Made by a program: the position numbers and the translations under genes. From Priestia taiwanensis (GTDB lineage Bacteria > Bacillota > Bacilli > Bacillales > Bacillaceae_G), in NCBI RefSeq assembly GCF_014638355.1, contig NZ_BMFK01000001.1:1503160-1567159 (forward strand): a stretch of 64,000 bases of DNA. The letters run 5' to 3'. The notes under the pieces were generated by a model. It was not told where the DNA came from, searched no databases, and was given only the letters and a program-made list of their open reading frames with translations. Shown here in pieces: positions 28,165-36,679 of the stretch. Positions within the stretch are counted from its first letter, which is position 1, and every line of letters begins with the position of its first letter.

Positions 28165-29346
28165 TTACTTTACAACTTCTAAAGGTGAATTTTTATTCAC
28201 TTTTTTTGCCAATCTTGCTTTCGAAAAACGATGAATATTCATTAATATCCCCATTGAAATAAATAATAATACAATCGATGTACCACCGTAACTAATAAAT
28301 GGTAGCGGTACACCTGTTAATGGCATTAAGCCTGTTAAGCCACCAATATTAACCGTCGTTTGAATCGCAACCATCGATGAAATACCGATTGCTAACAGCG
28401 AGCCAAATGCATCTGGACATTTCCTCGCAATCATCAATCCTCGGAATACAACAAAAGCTAAACCTAATAAAATAACCGATACACCGATAAAGCCTAACTC
28501 TTCCGCAATTATTGCCATAATAAAGTCAGTATGTGGCTCTGGAAGATGTCCATACTTTTGCGTACTTTCTCCTAAACCAACACCAAAGAAACCACCTCGT
28601 GTAATCGAAATAAATCCGTGCACTAATTGATATCCCGTATCTTGTGCATAATCGAATGGATTACTCGTTACTTTAAAACGATTAAGTTGATGCGGGCTTA
28701 AAATCTTATCATATGCGAAATAAAGAAACGTTCCTACTGGAATCCCTACCATTAGAGCAATCGTCACAATCTTCTTCAAATCGATTCCAGAAGCAAAGAC
28801 CATTGCACAAGCCGTTCCTAAAATTAATAGCGATGTTCCTAAATCCGGCTGCATATTGATTAAAACAAAAATAACCAGCACATACATGAAAGGCGGTACA
28901 ATCCCTTTCCAGAAACGGTTAATAATCGTTTGATTACGACCGTATAAAGCCGCTAAGAAAATAATAACACCTATTTTTATAAATTCTGCTGGTTGAAACT
29001 TAAATCCACCAATACGAAGCCAACTTTTGGCGCCGTTCGCCTCTTCCCCCATTAACATAACAAGCAACAGTAAGCCAATACTAATTACTATATTCGCAAT
29101 GAAGAAAAGCCTCTTACGAAATATTTGATACGGTAACATGGAAAAGAGAAGGAACATAAATGCACCTAGTATCATTGCGTTCACTTGCTCCTGAAAAAAG
29201 TAATCGCTTGGTAAATTAGCGCTCTTATAACGCATAACAGCCACGATACTACTTGCGCTGTACACCATCACAGCACCAATCGTACAAAGAAGTGTTATCG
29301 CGATAATAAGGCTATAATCTAGTGATTTTAAATATCGTTTTATCAT
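28165..29346 (-). CDS. ftsW: Peptidoglycan glycosyltransferase FtsW
   Basis: SEDS-family polymerase working with class B PBPs at the division septum. Ten helices, 393 residues; signatures GGARSWL-like GAKSWLRIGGFKFQPAEFIKIG, QPDLGTSLLI, GLGESTQKYGHLPEPHTDFIMAIIAEELGF and the C-terminal GLTGLMPLTGVPLPFISYGGTSI. Synteny with pycA marks it as FtsW rather than RodA or SpoVE. Confidence 0.94.
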   Translation of the reverse strand: MIKRYLKSLDYSLIIAITLLCTIGAVMVYSASSIVAVMRYKSANLPSDYFFQEQVNAMILGAFMFLLFSMLPYQIFRKRLFFIANIVISIGLLLLVMLMGEEANGAKSWLRIGGFKFQPAEFIKIGVIIFLAALYGRNQTIINRFWKGIVPPFMYVLVIFVLINMQPDLGTSLLILGTACAMVFASGIDLKKIVTIALMVGIPVGTFLYFAYDKILSPHQLNRFKVTSNPFDYAQDTGYQLVHGFISITRGGFFGVGLGESTQKYGHLPEPHTDFIMAIIAEELGFIGVSVILLGLAFVVFRGLMIARKCPDAFGSLLAIGISSMVAIQTTVNIGGLTGLMPLTGVPLPFISYGGTSIVLLFISMGILMNIHRFSKARLAKKVNKNSPLEVVK

Positions 29347-29454
29347 ATATCCTCTTCCTTACTAAAAACATTCCTTACATATATGTAAGTTCCATATTTT
29401 CTGCTATAATCCTGCTACTATCACTCTCTTTTTTAGAGTGTGTAATGAGAAATA

Positions 29455-29490
29455 AAAAAACCCAAACTTAAACGGATAAGTTTGAGTTCT
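29455..29490 (-). terminator. Terminator after ylaN
   Basis: AACTCAAACTTA/TAAGTTTGGGTT hairpin followed by seven U on the minus strand. Confidence 0.8.
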
Positions 29491-29531
29491 TCTTTTATTA
29501 TAAGATGTTTTTCAACACACTTGTAGAAAAA

Positions 29532-29819
29532 TTATTTTTTGTTATTCGTAAATGCCTCATGTAGAAGTGAAAGCTCACGTTCTAATTCACCTAATATCCC
29601 TTTGCCCACTTCACTATCAATTAAGCCCAAACGAACAGCGAAGTCAATCTCACGTGATAGACCGAACATTTGCGTGTCTAACACCTCTTCATATAACGGA
29701 CATTGTGGCATTGTTAAATGATCCATTTGCACTTTAATTAACTTCAAAATTTTCTCTGCATCAGCTTTTAAAAGTGCATATGCCTTTTCTTCGTGGTTTA
29801 CCGTAGTCTCAGCCGTCAA
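29532..29819 (-). CDS. ylaN: YlaN, iron-homeostasis protein
   Basis: 95-residue helical DUF1507 protein; the core [19 protein letters not shown] is almost invariant in the family. Recent work on B. subtilis and S. aureus links YlaN to iron homeostasis, binding Fur and relieving its repression under iron limitation. The TTG start 7 nt after GGAGGG fits better than an ATG that lies within that site. Next to ftsW as in B. subtilis. Confidence 0.93.
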   Translation of the reverse strand: MTAETTVNHEEKAYALLKADAEKILKLIKVQMDHLTMPQCPLYEEVLDTQMFGLSREIDFAVRLGLIDSEVGKGILGELERELSLLHEAFTNNKK

Positions 29820-29994
29820 TGTGCTTCCCTCCATTCCTACATACTACCTCACTCTATCCTATCTTTTTATATTATCGATAGTTTGTATAAATTGCAACTA
29901 AAAAAGTTTGTCTAAGCCGTTTTCATCGCAATTGCCGAAAGAATCCGTATAATTATATGTATATAGGATAGAAGAAACAAAGGAGACGAATAGT

Positions 29995-30462
29995 ATGGAA
30001 CAAATAATTCTAATAAACGGAAATGTATCCTTCCCCATCACACTCGATCCAACTGTTTGGATTCTAGATGATCGCAAAGTAGATTTACTAACGTGCTTTA
30101 CTTCTCCTACAGAGACGATGGAAGATAACTATGTAAAAGAAATGGCTAGTTTTTGGAACAAAGAATTAGAAACAAATGACTCTAATCAACCTATTCGTAA
30201 AGTAGAAAAAGAAAAGTTAACAACAGCTTCTTACGGGATGCCACTACACCATTTCTTACATCGTGCAGAACCGAAAGACAATGCAACAACCTTACATATC
30301 ATAACGGCAACAGAAACCCATTCTCTTTCATTAGAAGAAGCAAAAGAAGTCATTCTAGGATTCTCGAAAGATGGGAAAGCGTTACGTGGGGATGGACCTG
30401 TTCATATTCATATGCACAATCGCCCAGTCATTACACATGTGCGTACTTTAACTATCATATAA
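29995..30462 (+). CDS. ylaL: YlaL-like conserved protein
   Basis: 155 residues, soluble, start ATG after AAAGGAGACG. The C-terminal segment GDGPVHIHMHNRPVITHV is distinctive. By position (between ylaN and phoH/ylaK) it corresponds to ylaL of B. subtilis. Sometimes labelled a peptidyl-prolyl isomerase; I see no cyclophilin, FKBP or parvulin motif. Function unknown. Confidence 0.7.
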   Translation: MEQIILINGNVSFPITLDPTVWILDDRKVDLLTCFTSPTETMEDNYVKEMASFWNKELETNDSNQPIRKVEKEKLTTASYGMPLHHFLHRAEPKDNATTLHIITATETHSLSLEEAKEVILGFSKDGKALRGDGPVHIHMHNRPVITHVRTLTII

Positions 30463-30473
30463 ACATAAAAAGA

Positions 30474-30507
30474 AACAATCCTCTAAAAGTGAAGGATTGT
30501 TTTTTTA
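30474..30507. terminator. Bidirectional terminator ylaL / phoH
   Basis: AACAATCCT/AGGATTGTT hairpin with U-runs between the convergent genes. Confidence 0.8.
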
Positions 30508-31833
30508 TAATAGGTCAGCAGCTAATTGCGCTAAGTTCGAGCGTTCTCCTTTTACAAATTTAATGTGTCCACTTATTTTTTGATTTTTAAACTTCTCGAC
30601 GACGTACATTAAACCGTTATTATATGAATCTAAATAAGGATGATCAATTTGATCCGGGTCACCTAGTAGGACAATTTTACTCCGCTCCCCTACCCTTGTC
30701 AAAATTGTCTTTACTTCATGACGTGTTAAATTTTGTGCCTCATCAATAATAATAAATTGCTCTGGGATACTTCTTCCGCGTATATAGGTTAACGCCTCGA
30801 CTTCAATCGAACCAATCCCTGCCAAAATCGCATCAAGTTCGCCTGGTTTCTTCGTATTAAACAAGTATTCTAGATTATCATAAATTGGTTGCATCCATGG
30901 ACGAAGTTTCTCTTCTTTCTCACCTGGCAAATAACCAATATCTTTTCCAACTGGAACAATTGGGCGTGCAATAAGAAGTTTCTTATAACGTCTTAAATCC
31001 TCCGTGCCCAATAACCCAGCTGCCAGTGTTAATAAAGTCTTACCTGTACCGGCCTTCCCAATCAATGTAACGAGAGGAACATCTTGACGGAGTAGTAATT
31101 CTAGTCCCATTACTTGTTGTACATTACGCGCTTTAATTCCCCATACAGCTTCATTTGGAAATACTAACTTCTTCACTTTTTTCCCTGTTGCATCAACCAT
31201 GCCAATAGCCGAACTAGATCCCCCTAGCAAATCACGGAGTAACATAAATTGATTTGGATAAAGATGCTGTTTTGTAATATCCAAAACTGGTAACTCTCCA
31301 ACTTCATAAAAACGATTTAATACCTCCGTCTCTATGTAACACTCTACGAAACCTGTATAAATGTCCTCCATCTCGATAACGCGATCACTTAAATAATCCT
31401 CTGCTTGCAAATCAATTGCATCTGCTTTCACCCGAACTAATACATCTTTACTTACTAAAATAACTTGTTTGCCACCTTCTTTCGCTTCTTCTTCTAGCGA
31501 AAGATTTTTAGCAACAGCTAAAATTCGATTATCATTTGTCTTTTCAATGAAGATTTCTTGTAATTGTTGAAAGGAACGATGATTAAGCTCGATACGAAAC
31601 GTTCCTCCATTATCTAACGGTACACTTTCATATAGCCTACCACGTTCTCTAAAACTATCAATTAACTTTGACACATAACGTGCATTCCTACCTATTTCAT
31701 CCATATATCGTTTCTTTGAATCAATTTCTTCTAATACGACCGCTGGAATAACAACGTCATTGTCGTGGAACGAAAAAATAGCAAGTGGATCTTGTAGTAA
31801 TACATTCGTATCAAGCACATAAATTTTATTCAA
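30505..31833 (-). CDS. phoH: PhoH family protein with N-terminal PIN domain (YlaK, PhoH2 type)
   Basis: 442 residues. PIN nuclease domain at 1-150 (YVLDTNVLLQDP, acidic residues in DSKKRY and NDNRILAVA), then a PhoH ATPase from about 235 with Walker A GKAGTGKTLLT and Walker B FIIIDEAQNLT. PhoH2 proteins combine RNA unwinding and cleavage. Position next to ylaL and ylaI/ylaH supports identity with YlaK. Confidence 0.92.
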   Translation of the reverse strand: MNKIYVLDTNVLLQDPLAIFSFHDNDVVIPAVVLEEIDSKKRYMDEIGRNARYVSKLIDSFRERGRLYESVPLDNGGTFRIELNHRSFQQLQEIFIEKTNDNRILAVAKNLSLEEEAKEGGKQVILVSKDVLVRVKADAIDLQAEDYLSDRVIEMEDIYTGFVECYIETEVLNRFYEVGELPVLDITKQHLYPNQFMLLRDLLGGSSSAIGMVDATGKKVKKLVFPNEAVWGIKARNVQQVMGLELLLRQDVPLVTLIGKAGTGKTLLTLAAGLLGTEDLRRYKKLLIARPIVPVGKDIGYLPGEKEEKLRPWMQPIYDNLEYLFNTKKPGELDAILAGIGSIEVEALTYIRGRSIPEQFIIIDEAQNLTRHEVKTILTRVGERSKIVLLGDPDQIDHPYLDSYNNGLMYVVEKFKNQKISGHIKFVKGERSNLAQLAADLL

Positions 31834-31974
31834 TTCGCTTCCTCCTGACCACCTATTTTCCTTCTCCTACGTGCCAAGCAAGAGTTCCTCGTTTCATATA
31901 CAAGGACGAACCGATGTTAATATATATGACTTGACGTACAAAGTTAGTAGCTTTTTTTACGAGAACAAAAAAAC

Positions 31975-32000
31975 AAGCGAATGGCCTCTGCCATCCGCTT
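31975..32000 (-). terminator. Terminator after the PNPOx-like gene
   Basis: AAGCGGATGG/CCATTCGCTT hairpin followed by a U-rich run on the minus strand. Confidence 0.7.
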
Positions 32001-32006
32001 ACTTCT

Positions 32007-32459
32007 TTACTTCTTCATCACTTCTAACACTTGATTATCTAATTTCTTCGCTGCACGTAAATCATAGGTTTTTTCATAGGCTGGCTCTGTTACAATCTTC
32101 GCTCCATAAAACATCGCATCACGCACTTCTTGGACCGTTACTTCCACTAATGCTAATTTCAAAGGAACGCCTGCCATTCTATCTTCTTTAATAATCGCTG
32201 TCCCACTAATAGAGTACGTTGATTCATTCGCAATAACATTAATTACTACTTTCCCTAGATGGCGAATATTCTCCACAATCCGAGAACGATTGTCAACAGC
32301 AAAGCGAATCACCTTCTCATCTAATGCATATATCCATGAAATTGCGCTCACATTTGGACCACCAGTCTCAAAGTCTGTCGTCGCCACAAGTACAAGTCGC
32401 TCTTCTTGAAGAGCTCGTACAAGTGGTGCTGTTAATCGCTTCTCTACTTCATTTGCCAT
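32007..32459 (-). CDS. Pyridoxamine 5'-phosphate oxidase family protein
   Basis: 150 residues with the split-barrel FMN-binding fold: ALQEERLVLVATTDFETGGPNVSAISWIYALDEKVIRFAVDNRSR is typical. Start ATG at 32459 follows TAGGGGTG; the in-frame extension upstream lacks a site. Resembles YlaJ-neighbourhood flavin reductase-like proteins, substrate unknown. Confidence 0.8.
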   Translation of the reverse strand: MANEVEKRLTAPLVRALQEERLVLVATTDFETGGPNVSAISWIYALDEKVIRFAVDNRSRIVENIRHLGKVVINVIANESTYSISGTAIIKEDRMAGVPLKLALVEVTVQEVRDAMFYGAKIVTEPAYEKTYDLRAAKKLDNQVLEVMKK

Positions 32460-32612
32460 ATGCAACACCCCTATCTTCGTTTCTATTATTTTATCGTGTT
32501 TTTCTATCCTTGTAAAAATATCCTTTTCGTCCTCATTCATCAACGTTCTCAAATCTCATTCTTTTTGCTATTATAGAAAGAAAGTATATAATAAACCGTT
32601 GAGGTGTGAAAA

Positions 32613-32813
32613 ATGAGAGTAAAATGTGTTTTATGTGATTATATCACAAATATCGATGATGAATTGCCAGTGGCGAAGCGATTACGCAACCGTCCGATTC
32701 ATACATATATGTGTGAATCTTGCCAAGAGCGTATTACAAAACGTACAGAGGAGCGTATTGCAACAGGCTCATTCAAACTATACCGTGATAAAAAAGTCGA
32801 AGATGACTGGTAA
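32613..32813 (+). CDS. ylaI: YlaI family zinc-ribbon protein (DUF2197)
   Basis: 66 residues with two CxxC pairs (CVLC at the N-terminus and CESC at 34-37), a small zinc ribbon. MRVKCVLCDYI and LPVAKRLRNRPIHTYMCESCQERI are typical of YlaI. Start follows GAGGTG. Function unknown. Overlaps the next membrane-protein gene by 11 nt. Confidence 0.86.
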   Translation: MRVKCVLCDYITNIDDELPVAKRLRNRPIHTYMCESCQERITKRTEERIATGSFKLYRDKKVEDDW

Positions 32814-33249
32814 ACAATACTCCCTTAGCTTAACAGCAGGCTTTTGGAGTGGTATCATCTTAGGAATTATTTTATACATACTAGAGAAAGTAAGTGGGAA
32901 GAAAGTATATACACTACTAATGAACGTGGACTTCATTCCTGTTCTAAATAGCTACCTATTACCGCCATGGATTGAATTTTCGCTGCATTTAATTGTTTCT
33001 CTCCTTCTTAGTGTAGGGATACAGTACCTAATTGTGAAGAGAAATACTTATCGTATCATGCTCATTACATGCGTTGCTGTTCTTCCGACTATCCTTCTCT
33101 ATTTCCCATTAAGCATTCTTGCCACAAAGGAAGTTGCTCGCATAGATGATATATCTGCTTTCTCCTATTGGAGCATAAGCCACGTCATCTATGCACTAAC
33201 ACTTGGATATATGTTACGCCACATAAACAAAGGTCACTCAACGGAGTGA
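32803..33249 (+). CDS. Small four-helix membrane protein, YqhR-like
   Basis: 148 residues from the ATG at 32803, inside the last codons of ylaI. Four predicted helices; LTAGFWSGIILGIILYILEK at the start and the LTLGYMLRHI end resemble the YqhR type of conserved Bacillus membrane protein. The ribosome binding site is weak, consistent with translational coupling to ylaI. Function unknown. Confidence 0.62.
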   Translation: MTGKQYSLSLTAGFWSGIILGIILYILEKVSGKKVYTLLMNVDFIPVLNSYLLPPWIEFSLHLIVSLLLSVGIQYLIVKRNTYRIMLITCVAVLPTILLYFPLSILATKEVARIDDISAFSYWSISHVIYALTLGYMLRHINKGHSTE

Positions 33250-33260
33250 CCTTTGTTTAT
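33223..33260. terminator. Shared bidirectional terminator overlapping two stop codons
   Basis: Perfect 17-bp arms ATAAACAAAGGTCACTC/GAGTGACCTTTGTTTAT; the stem contains the last codons of both convergent genes. Confidence 0.85.
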
Positions 33261-33862
33261 GCTACCGTTAATCGTTTCATTAAGCGAGCAAATACTGGAT
33301 GCAACATTTGTACAACTAACGCAAGAAGTATCGTCACAATAATTGTACCAAGTCCGATTGCACCTTTGAATGCAACCGCTAATAATAACGCTGATCCGTC
33401 TGTAATAAAACGAGCTGTGCGAAGACTTAAATTAAATCGTGTTGAAACAGCTACCATAACACTGTCCATCGGTCCAGCTGGGAAGTTTGCTTGTAAATAA
33501 ATCGCAATACCTAAGCCATATAAGAAGATCCCTACAAACAATGCTGTATATTGAGCTAATAATGTTGTCGGATTGAATGTATCTAATACATGTACTAACC
33601 ATATATCCATAATCATCCCAATCACAAAGATTGTTACTCCAGCCAATATTTCAGGCTTCTTCTTTAATAAAATTGCATTAATGATAATTAAAATAATCCC
33701 GTTTATAAAAACACTCGTTCCAATGGTAATGCCAAACATATTCGCCTGCCCGACAGCTAACGCATCCCAAGGAGAAGCCCCTACATTCGCTTTAATAATA
33801 ACTGATACCCCAAGTGTTAAGAAAAACAAACCTACTAAAAAAAATCCAAATCGTTCTTTCAT
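33257..33862 (-). CDS. YczE/YitT-type integral membrane protein
   Basis: 201 residues, five to six helices. LTLGVSVIIKANVGASPWDALAVG and LYGLGIAIYLQANFPAGPMDSVMVAVS are the family signatures. YczE of B. subtilis affects surfactin/iturin export post-transcriptionally, but paralogues are many and the role here is unknown. Start ATG after AAGGGGA. Monocistronic. Confidence 0.82.
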   Translation of the reverse strand: MKERFGFFLVGLFFLTLGVSVIIKANVGASPWDALAVGQANMFGITIGTSVFINGIILIIINAILLKKKPEILAGVTIFVIGMIMDIWLVHVLDTFNPTTLLAQYTALFVGIFLYGLGIAIYLQANFPAGPMDSVMVAVSTRFNLSLRTARFITDGSALLLAVAFKGAIGLGTIIVTILLALVVQMLHPVFARLMKRLTVA

Positions 33863-34025
33863 TCTTTAAATCCCCTTTTCGTCAGTCGTCTGACCTATAA
33901 GTTAAAACGCTTACATATATAATTACCTTCACATCATACGGCTTTCCATACGAAATAGCAATGTAAATTCATCCCATATGCACCTAGTAAATTCATCACT
34001 AAAAGAAAACAGTCGTATATAACAT

Positions 34026-34112
34026 ACCTATTCCAAGTGACCATTTTCACATGGCTGAGTCAACCCCTACACTATTCTTACAAGAGTTATCATTCTCCAT
34101 TATGTGTATGAA
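34026..34112 (+). repeat. Dispersed intergenic repeat, copy C (degenerate)
   Basis: Begins TTCCAAGTGACCATTTTCAC and ends CATTCTCCATTATGTGTATGAAA; retains only the outer parts of the element, like copy D. Confidence 0.45.
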
Positions 34113-34254
34113 AAATACTTCATTTCCGACAAATCCAGTATCTGTTTCGATAATAAACCATCTAATAAAAAAATATTGACAACTGCTTATTTTTCGTTAA
34201 AATATAAATTAATATAATTTCAGAACATTTAAACACTTTGAAAGGAAGAGTAAT

Positions 34255-34515
34255 AATAAGATGTAGTTATAGCGAGTTAGGGACGGTGTGAGCCTAATAC
34301 GAAGCTTATTATGAAAAACATCCTGGAGTTGCTAATTGAAATCGTCATAATGCCGAGAGTAGACTTAGACGGGACTTCGCCGTTACAAGAAGAACAGTAT
34401 CGAGCATCTCGCTCCGTACTGATAGAGTGAGCAATTTCGATTGCTAATGTGGGTGGTACCGCGGAGCCAAGCCTTTCGTCCCTTATTAAAGGAGAAGAAT
34501 GGCTTTTTTTATTGG
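34255..34515 (+). promoter_or_regulatory. T-box leader of asnA, AAC (Asn) specifier
   Basis: Classical T-box: Stem I from about 34273, a specifier AAC followed by A at 34317-34319 on the 3' side of the stem where GGGA pairs with TCC(T), the T-box bulge TGGTACCGCG at 34454-34463, then a terminator hairpin with a U-run at about 34502-34510. Uncharged tRNA-Asn would stabilise the antiterminator and turn on asnA. The rest of 33863-34255 holds only repeat copy C and the asnA promoter region. Confidence 0.92.
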
Positions 34516-34553
34516 CTTCTTACCTATCCAACACACTCAAGGAGGAATAAAGG

Positions 34554-35537
34554 ATGTACCAAACATTACTTAGCATTAAAGAGACACAAGTTGCAATTAA
34601 GGAAGTTAAGACAAAAGTAGAAGAACAATTGGCAAATCGCCTAGCATTACTACGTGTATCTGCACCATTATTCGTGACGAAGAAGTCTGGTTTAAATGAC
34701 CATCTAAACGGTGTAGAGCGCCCTATTTCTTTCGATATTCTACACTCAGGGGAAGAATTAGAAGTTATTCACTCTCTCGCAAAGTGGAAACGCTCTGCTC
34801 TATACGAATACGGATTTTCTATTGGCGAAGGGTTATATACAAATATGAATGCGATTCGACGTGACGAAGAACTAGACGAAACACATTCTATTTATGTCGA
34901 TCAATGGGACTGGGAGAAGGTTATTGCACCTGAATGGCGTACAATTGACTACTTACAAGAAACCGTTCGAACTATTTATAGCATCTTCAAAGAATTAGAA
35001 GATCATTTATATACAAGATATCCATTTTTCGGTAAGTATTTACCGGATGATATTATTTTCATTACTGCACAAGAGCTAGAAAATAAGTACCCGGAACTAA
35101 CACCAAAAGAACGCGAAGACGCAATCGTGAAGGAACACGGTGCAGTCTTTGTAATTGGTATCGGAGATGCACTAGCCTCAGGAGAGAAACATGACGGCCG
35201 TGCTGCTGATTATGATGACTGGCACTTGAACGGAGATATTCTTGTGTGGCACCCAACATTACAATCAGCATTTGAGCTTTCTTCAATGGGCATTCGTGTA
35301 GATGCCAAATCATTAGATGAACAATTAACAAAATCTGCCGAAGATTTCAAACGTGACTATGATTTCCACCGTGGGATTCTAGAAAACACATTACCTCTTA
35401 CAATTGGTGGCGGTATTGGCCAATCAAGAACGTGTATGTTTTTCTTGCGAAAAGCACATATCGGTGAAGTACAATCTTCTGTTTGGCCAGACGATGTACG
35501 TAACAAATGTAAGGAAAAAAACATTCATCTTCTATAA
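34554..35537 (+). CDS. asnA: Aspartate-ammonia ligase AsnA
   Basis: Ammonia-dependent asparagine synthetase, related to class II aminoacyl-tRNA synthetases. 327 residues; signatures [51 protein letters not shown] and the C-terminal [16 protein letters not shown]. Preceded by GGAGG and the Asn T-box, so expression responds to charging of tRNA-Asn. Confidence 0.96.
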   Translation: MYQTLLSIKETQVAIKEVKTKVEEQLANRLALLRVSAPLFVTKKSGLNDHLNGVERPISFDILHSGEELEVIHSLAKWKRSALYEYGFSIGEGLYTNMNAIRRDEELDETHSIYVDQWDWEKVIAPEWRTIDYLQETVRTIYSIFKELEDHLYTRYPFFGKYLPDDIIFITAQELENKYPELTPKEREDAIVKEHGAVFVIGIGDALASGEKHDGRAADYDDWHLNGDILVWHPTLQSAFELSSMGIRVDAKSLDEQLTKSAEDFKRDYDFHRGILENTLPLTIGGGIGQSRTCMFFLRKAHIGEVQSSVWPDDVRNKCKEKNIHLL

Positions 35538-35562
35538 AAAATACGAAAAAGGAGAAATAATG

Positions 35563-35784
35563 ATGGCCCGTTGTACGAAGTGTAACTATAAATGGCGACT
35601 TAAAGAAATCGTATCGCTCGGTTTCTCAAAAGAAGGAAAAAACTACTCTAATTGCGGAACAAAACAATACATTTCAGAGAAAACACAAAATGCTTTAACA
35701 TTAGGTTATTTAAGCTTATTATTCCTCCCTCTTTTACTGTTCGTTATCCAATTAAGTGCCAAAGATGAAGCTATCTACAAATAA
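35563..35784 (+). CDS. Small zinc-finger membrane protein, TIGR04104-like (CxxC_20_CxxC)
   Basis: 73 residues: N-terminal CTKC motif with CNYKWR, then NYSNCGTKQYIS and one or two membrane helices (LTLGYLSLLFLPLLLFVIQL). In related proteins the second half-site is CPxCG; here the first Cys is missing (YSNCG), so the metal site is incomplete. ATG at 35560 or 35563, both after AAAAAGGAGA. Lies 25 nt after asnA and may be read with it. Confidence 0.65.
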   Translation: MARCTKCNYKWRLKEIVSLGFSKEGKNYSNCGTKQYISEKTQNALTLGYLSLLFLPLLLFVIQLSAKDEAIYK

Positions 35785-35785
35785 T

Positions 35786-35825
35786 AAAAGCCGCTGTTAA
35801 GATTCAATTCCTAACAGCGGCTTTT
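35786..35825. terminator. Bidirectional terminator
   Basis: Perfect 14-bp arms AAAAGCCGCTGTTA/TAACAGCGGCTTTT between convergent small genes. Confidence 0.85.
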
Positions 35826-35831
35826 TATTCT

Positions 35832-36116
35832 TCATTCGTAGTTCACAAACTTCTCTGGTTCACGATGCATACTATCAAGGTAACAATCGATTAATTCGGC
35901 TGGAAAGCGCGTATTTTTGCGCTCTTCTCCTTTGACGTATGTCACTAAGTACATCTCTTCATTCACTTCAATTTCCACTTCATGAATGTTATGCTCTTCT
36001 TTCAAGATTGAATCAAATAATTCATACGTTTCTTGGGCAGCTTTGTCATCTGGACGTGCATCTGCAACAACTTTAATAGTTAACCAATTATATAATGCAT
36101 CTTGAACCGACTTCAT
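35832..36116 (-). CDS. Small conserved protein after ylaH, function unknown
   Basis: 94 residues, acidic, no membrane segment; MKSVQDALYNWLTIKVVADARPDDKAA start and VTYVKGEERKNTRFPAELIDCYLDSMHREPEKFV end. Its ATG directly follows the ylaH TAG stop and its GAGG site lies in ylaH, so it is translationally coupled. Known in B. cereus-type genomes at this place; I do not recognise a function. Confidence 0.75.
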   Translation of the reverse strand: MKSVQDALYNWLTIKVVADARPDDKAAQETYELFDSILKEEHNIHEVEIEVNEEMYLVTYVKGEERKNTRFPAELIDCYLDSMHREPEKFVNYE

Positions 36117-36428
36117 CTATACGACCTCTTTCTTCTCAGACTTCGAGCGATGTAGACGGAACTTATACATCCCAAGTACAAGCGCTGCGACTACTAATCC
36201 TTCTGCTACTGGTAAAAACACACCTAAAAATGTTAATAATGTACAACCTAATGCTAACATTATGTAAATGATTATATTTTTTCCTAGTGATAATTTTTTT
36301 GCAAACCCTAAATTATATACAAGGATACACAGTGCAACAATTGTTATGTACAAATACCACATATGGGCGTCACTCTCTCCACCAACTCCATATAATTTCG
36401 CGAAGAATGACATTCTCTCCATTTCCAT
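36117..36428 (-). CDS. ylaH: YlaH-like membrane protein
   Basis: 103 residues, three helices; [44 protein letters not shown] matches YlaH. The ATG at 36428 is 9 nt past AGGGG; an ATG at 36437 abuts the site. Role unknown. Position between typA and ylaI matches B. subtilis. Confidence 0.83.
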   Translation of the reverse strand: MEMERMSFFAKLYGVGGESDAHMWYLYITIVALCILVYNLGFAKKLSLGKNIIIYIMLALGCTLLTFLGVFLPVAEGLVVAALVLGMYKFRLHRSKSEKKEVV

Positions 36429-36535
36429 CTTATTCATCCCCTTGTTTCTCTTACTACTTCCATTGTCGTAACATATTCATATTCTGTCAAATAAAAAGGA
36501 TTCGTTACAAAAACGTGAATGACACATATATCCCC

Positions 36536-36591
36536 TGTTCCAAGTGAACATTTCCCATAGGAGTCATCACTGTCCGTTTCATGTATGAAAT
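36536..36591 (+). repeat. Dispersed intergenic repeat, copy D (short)
   Basis: TTCCAAGTGAACATTTCCCATAGGAGTCATCACTGTCCGTTTCATGTATGAAAT: the outer segments of the element with the middle deleted. Confidence 0.5.
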
Positions 36592-36630
36592 CCCACAAAA
36601 AAAATGACCTTTATCTTACAGTGACAAACA

Positions 36631-36664
36631 AAAAAGACCAAATCACCGAATGATTTGGTCTTTT
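36631..36664 (-). terminator. Terminator after typA
   Basis: AAAAGACCAAATCA/TGATTTGGTCTTTT hairpin with a U-run on the minus strand. Confidence 0.82.
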
Positions 36665-36679
36665 CTCATAACAAAAGAA

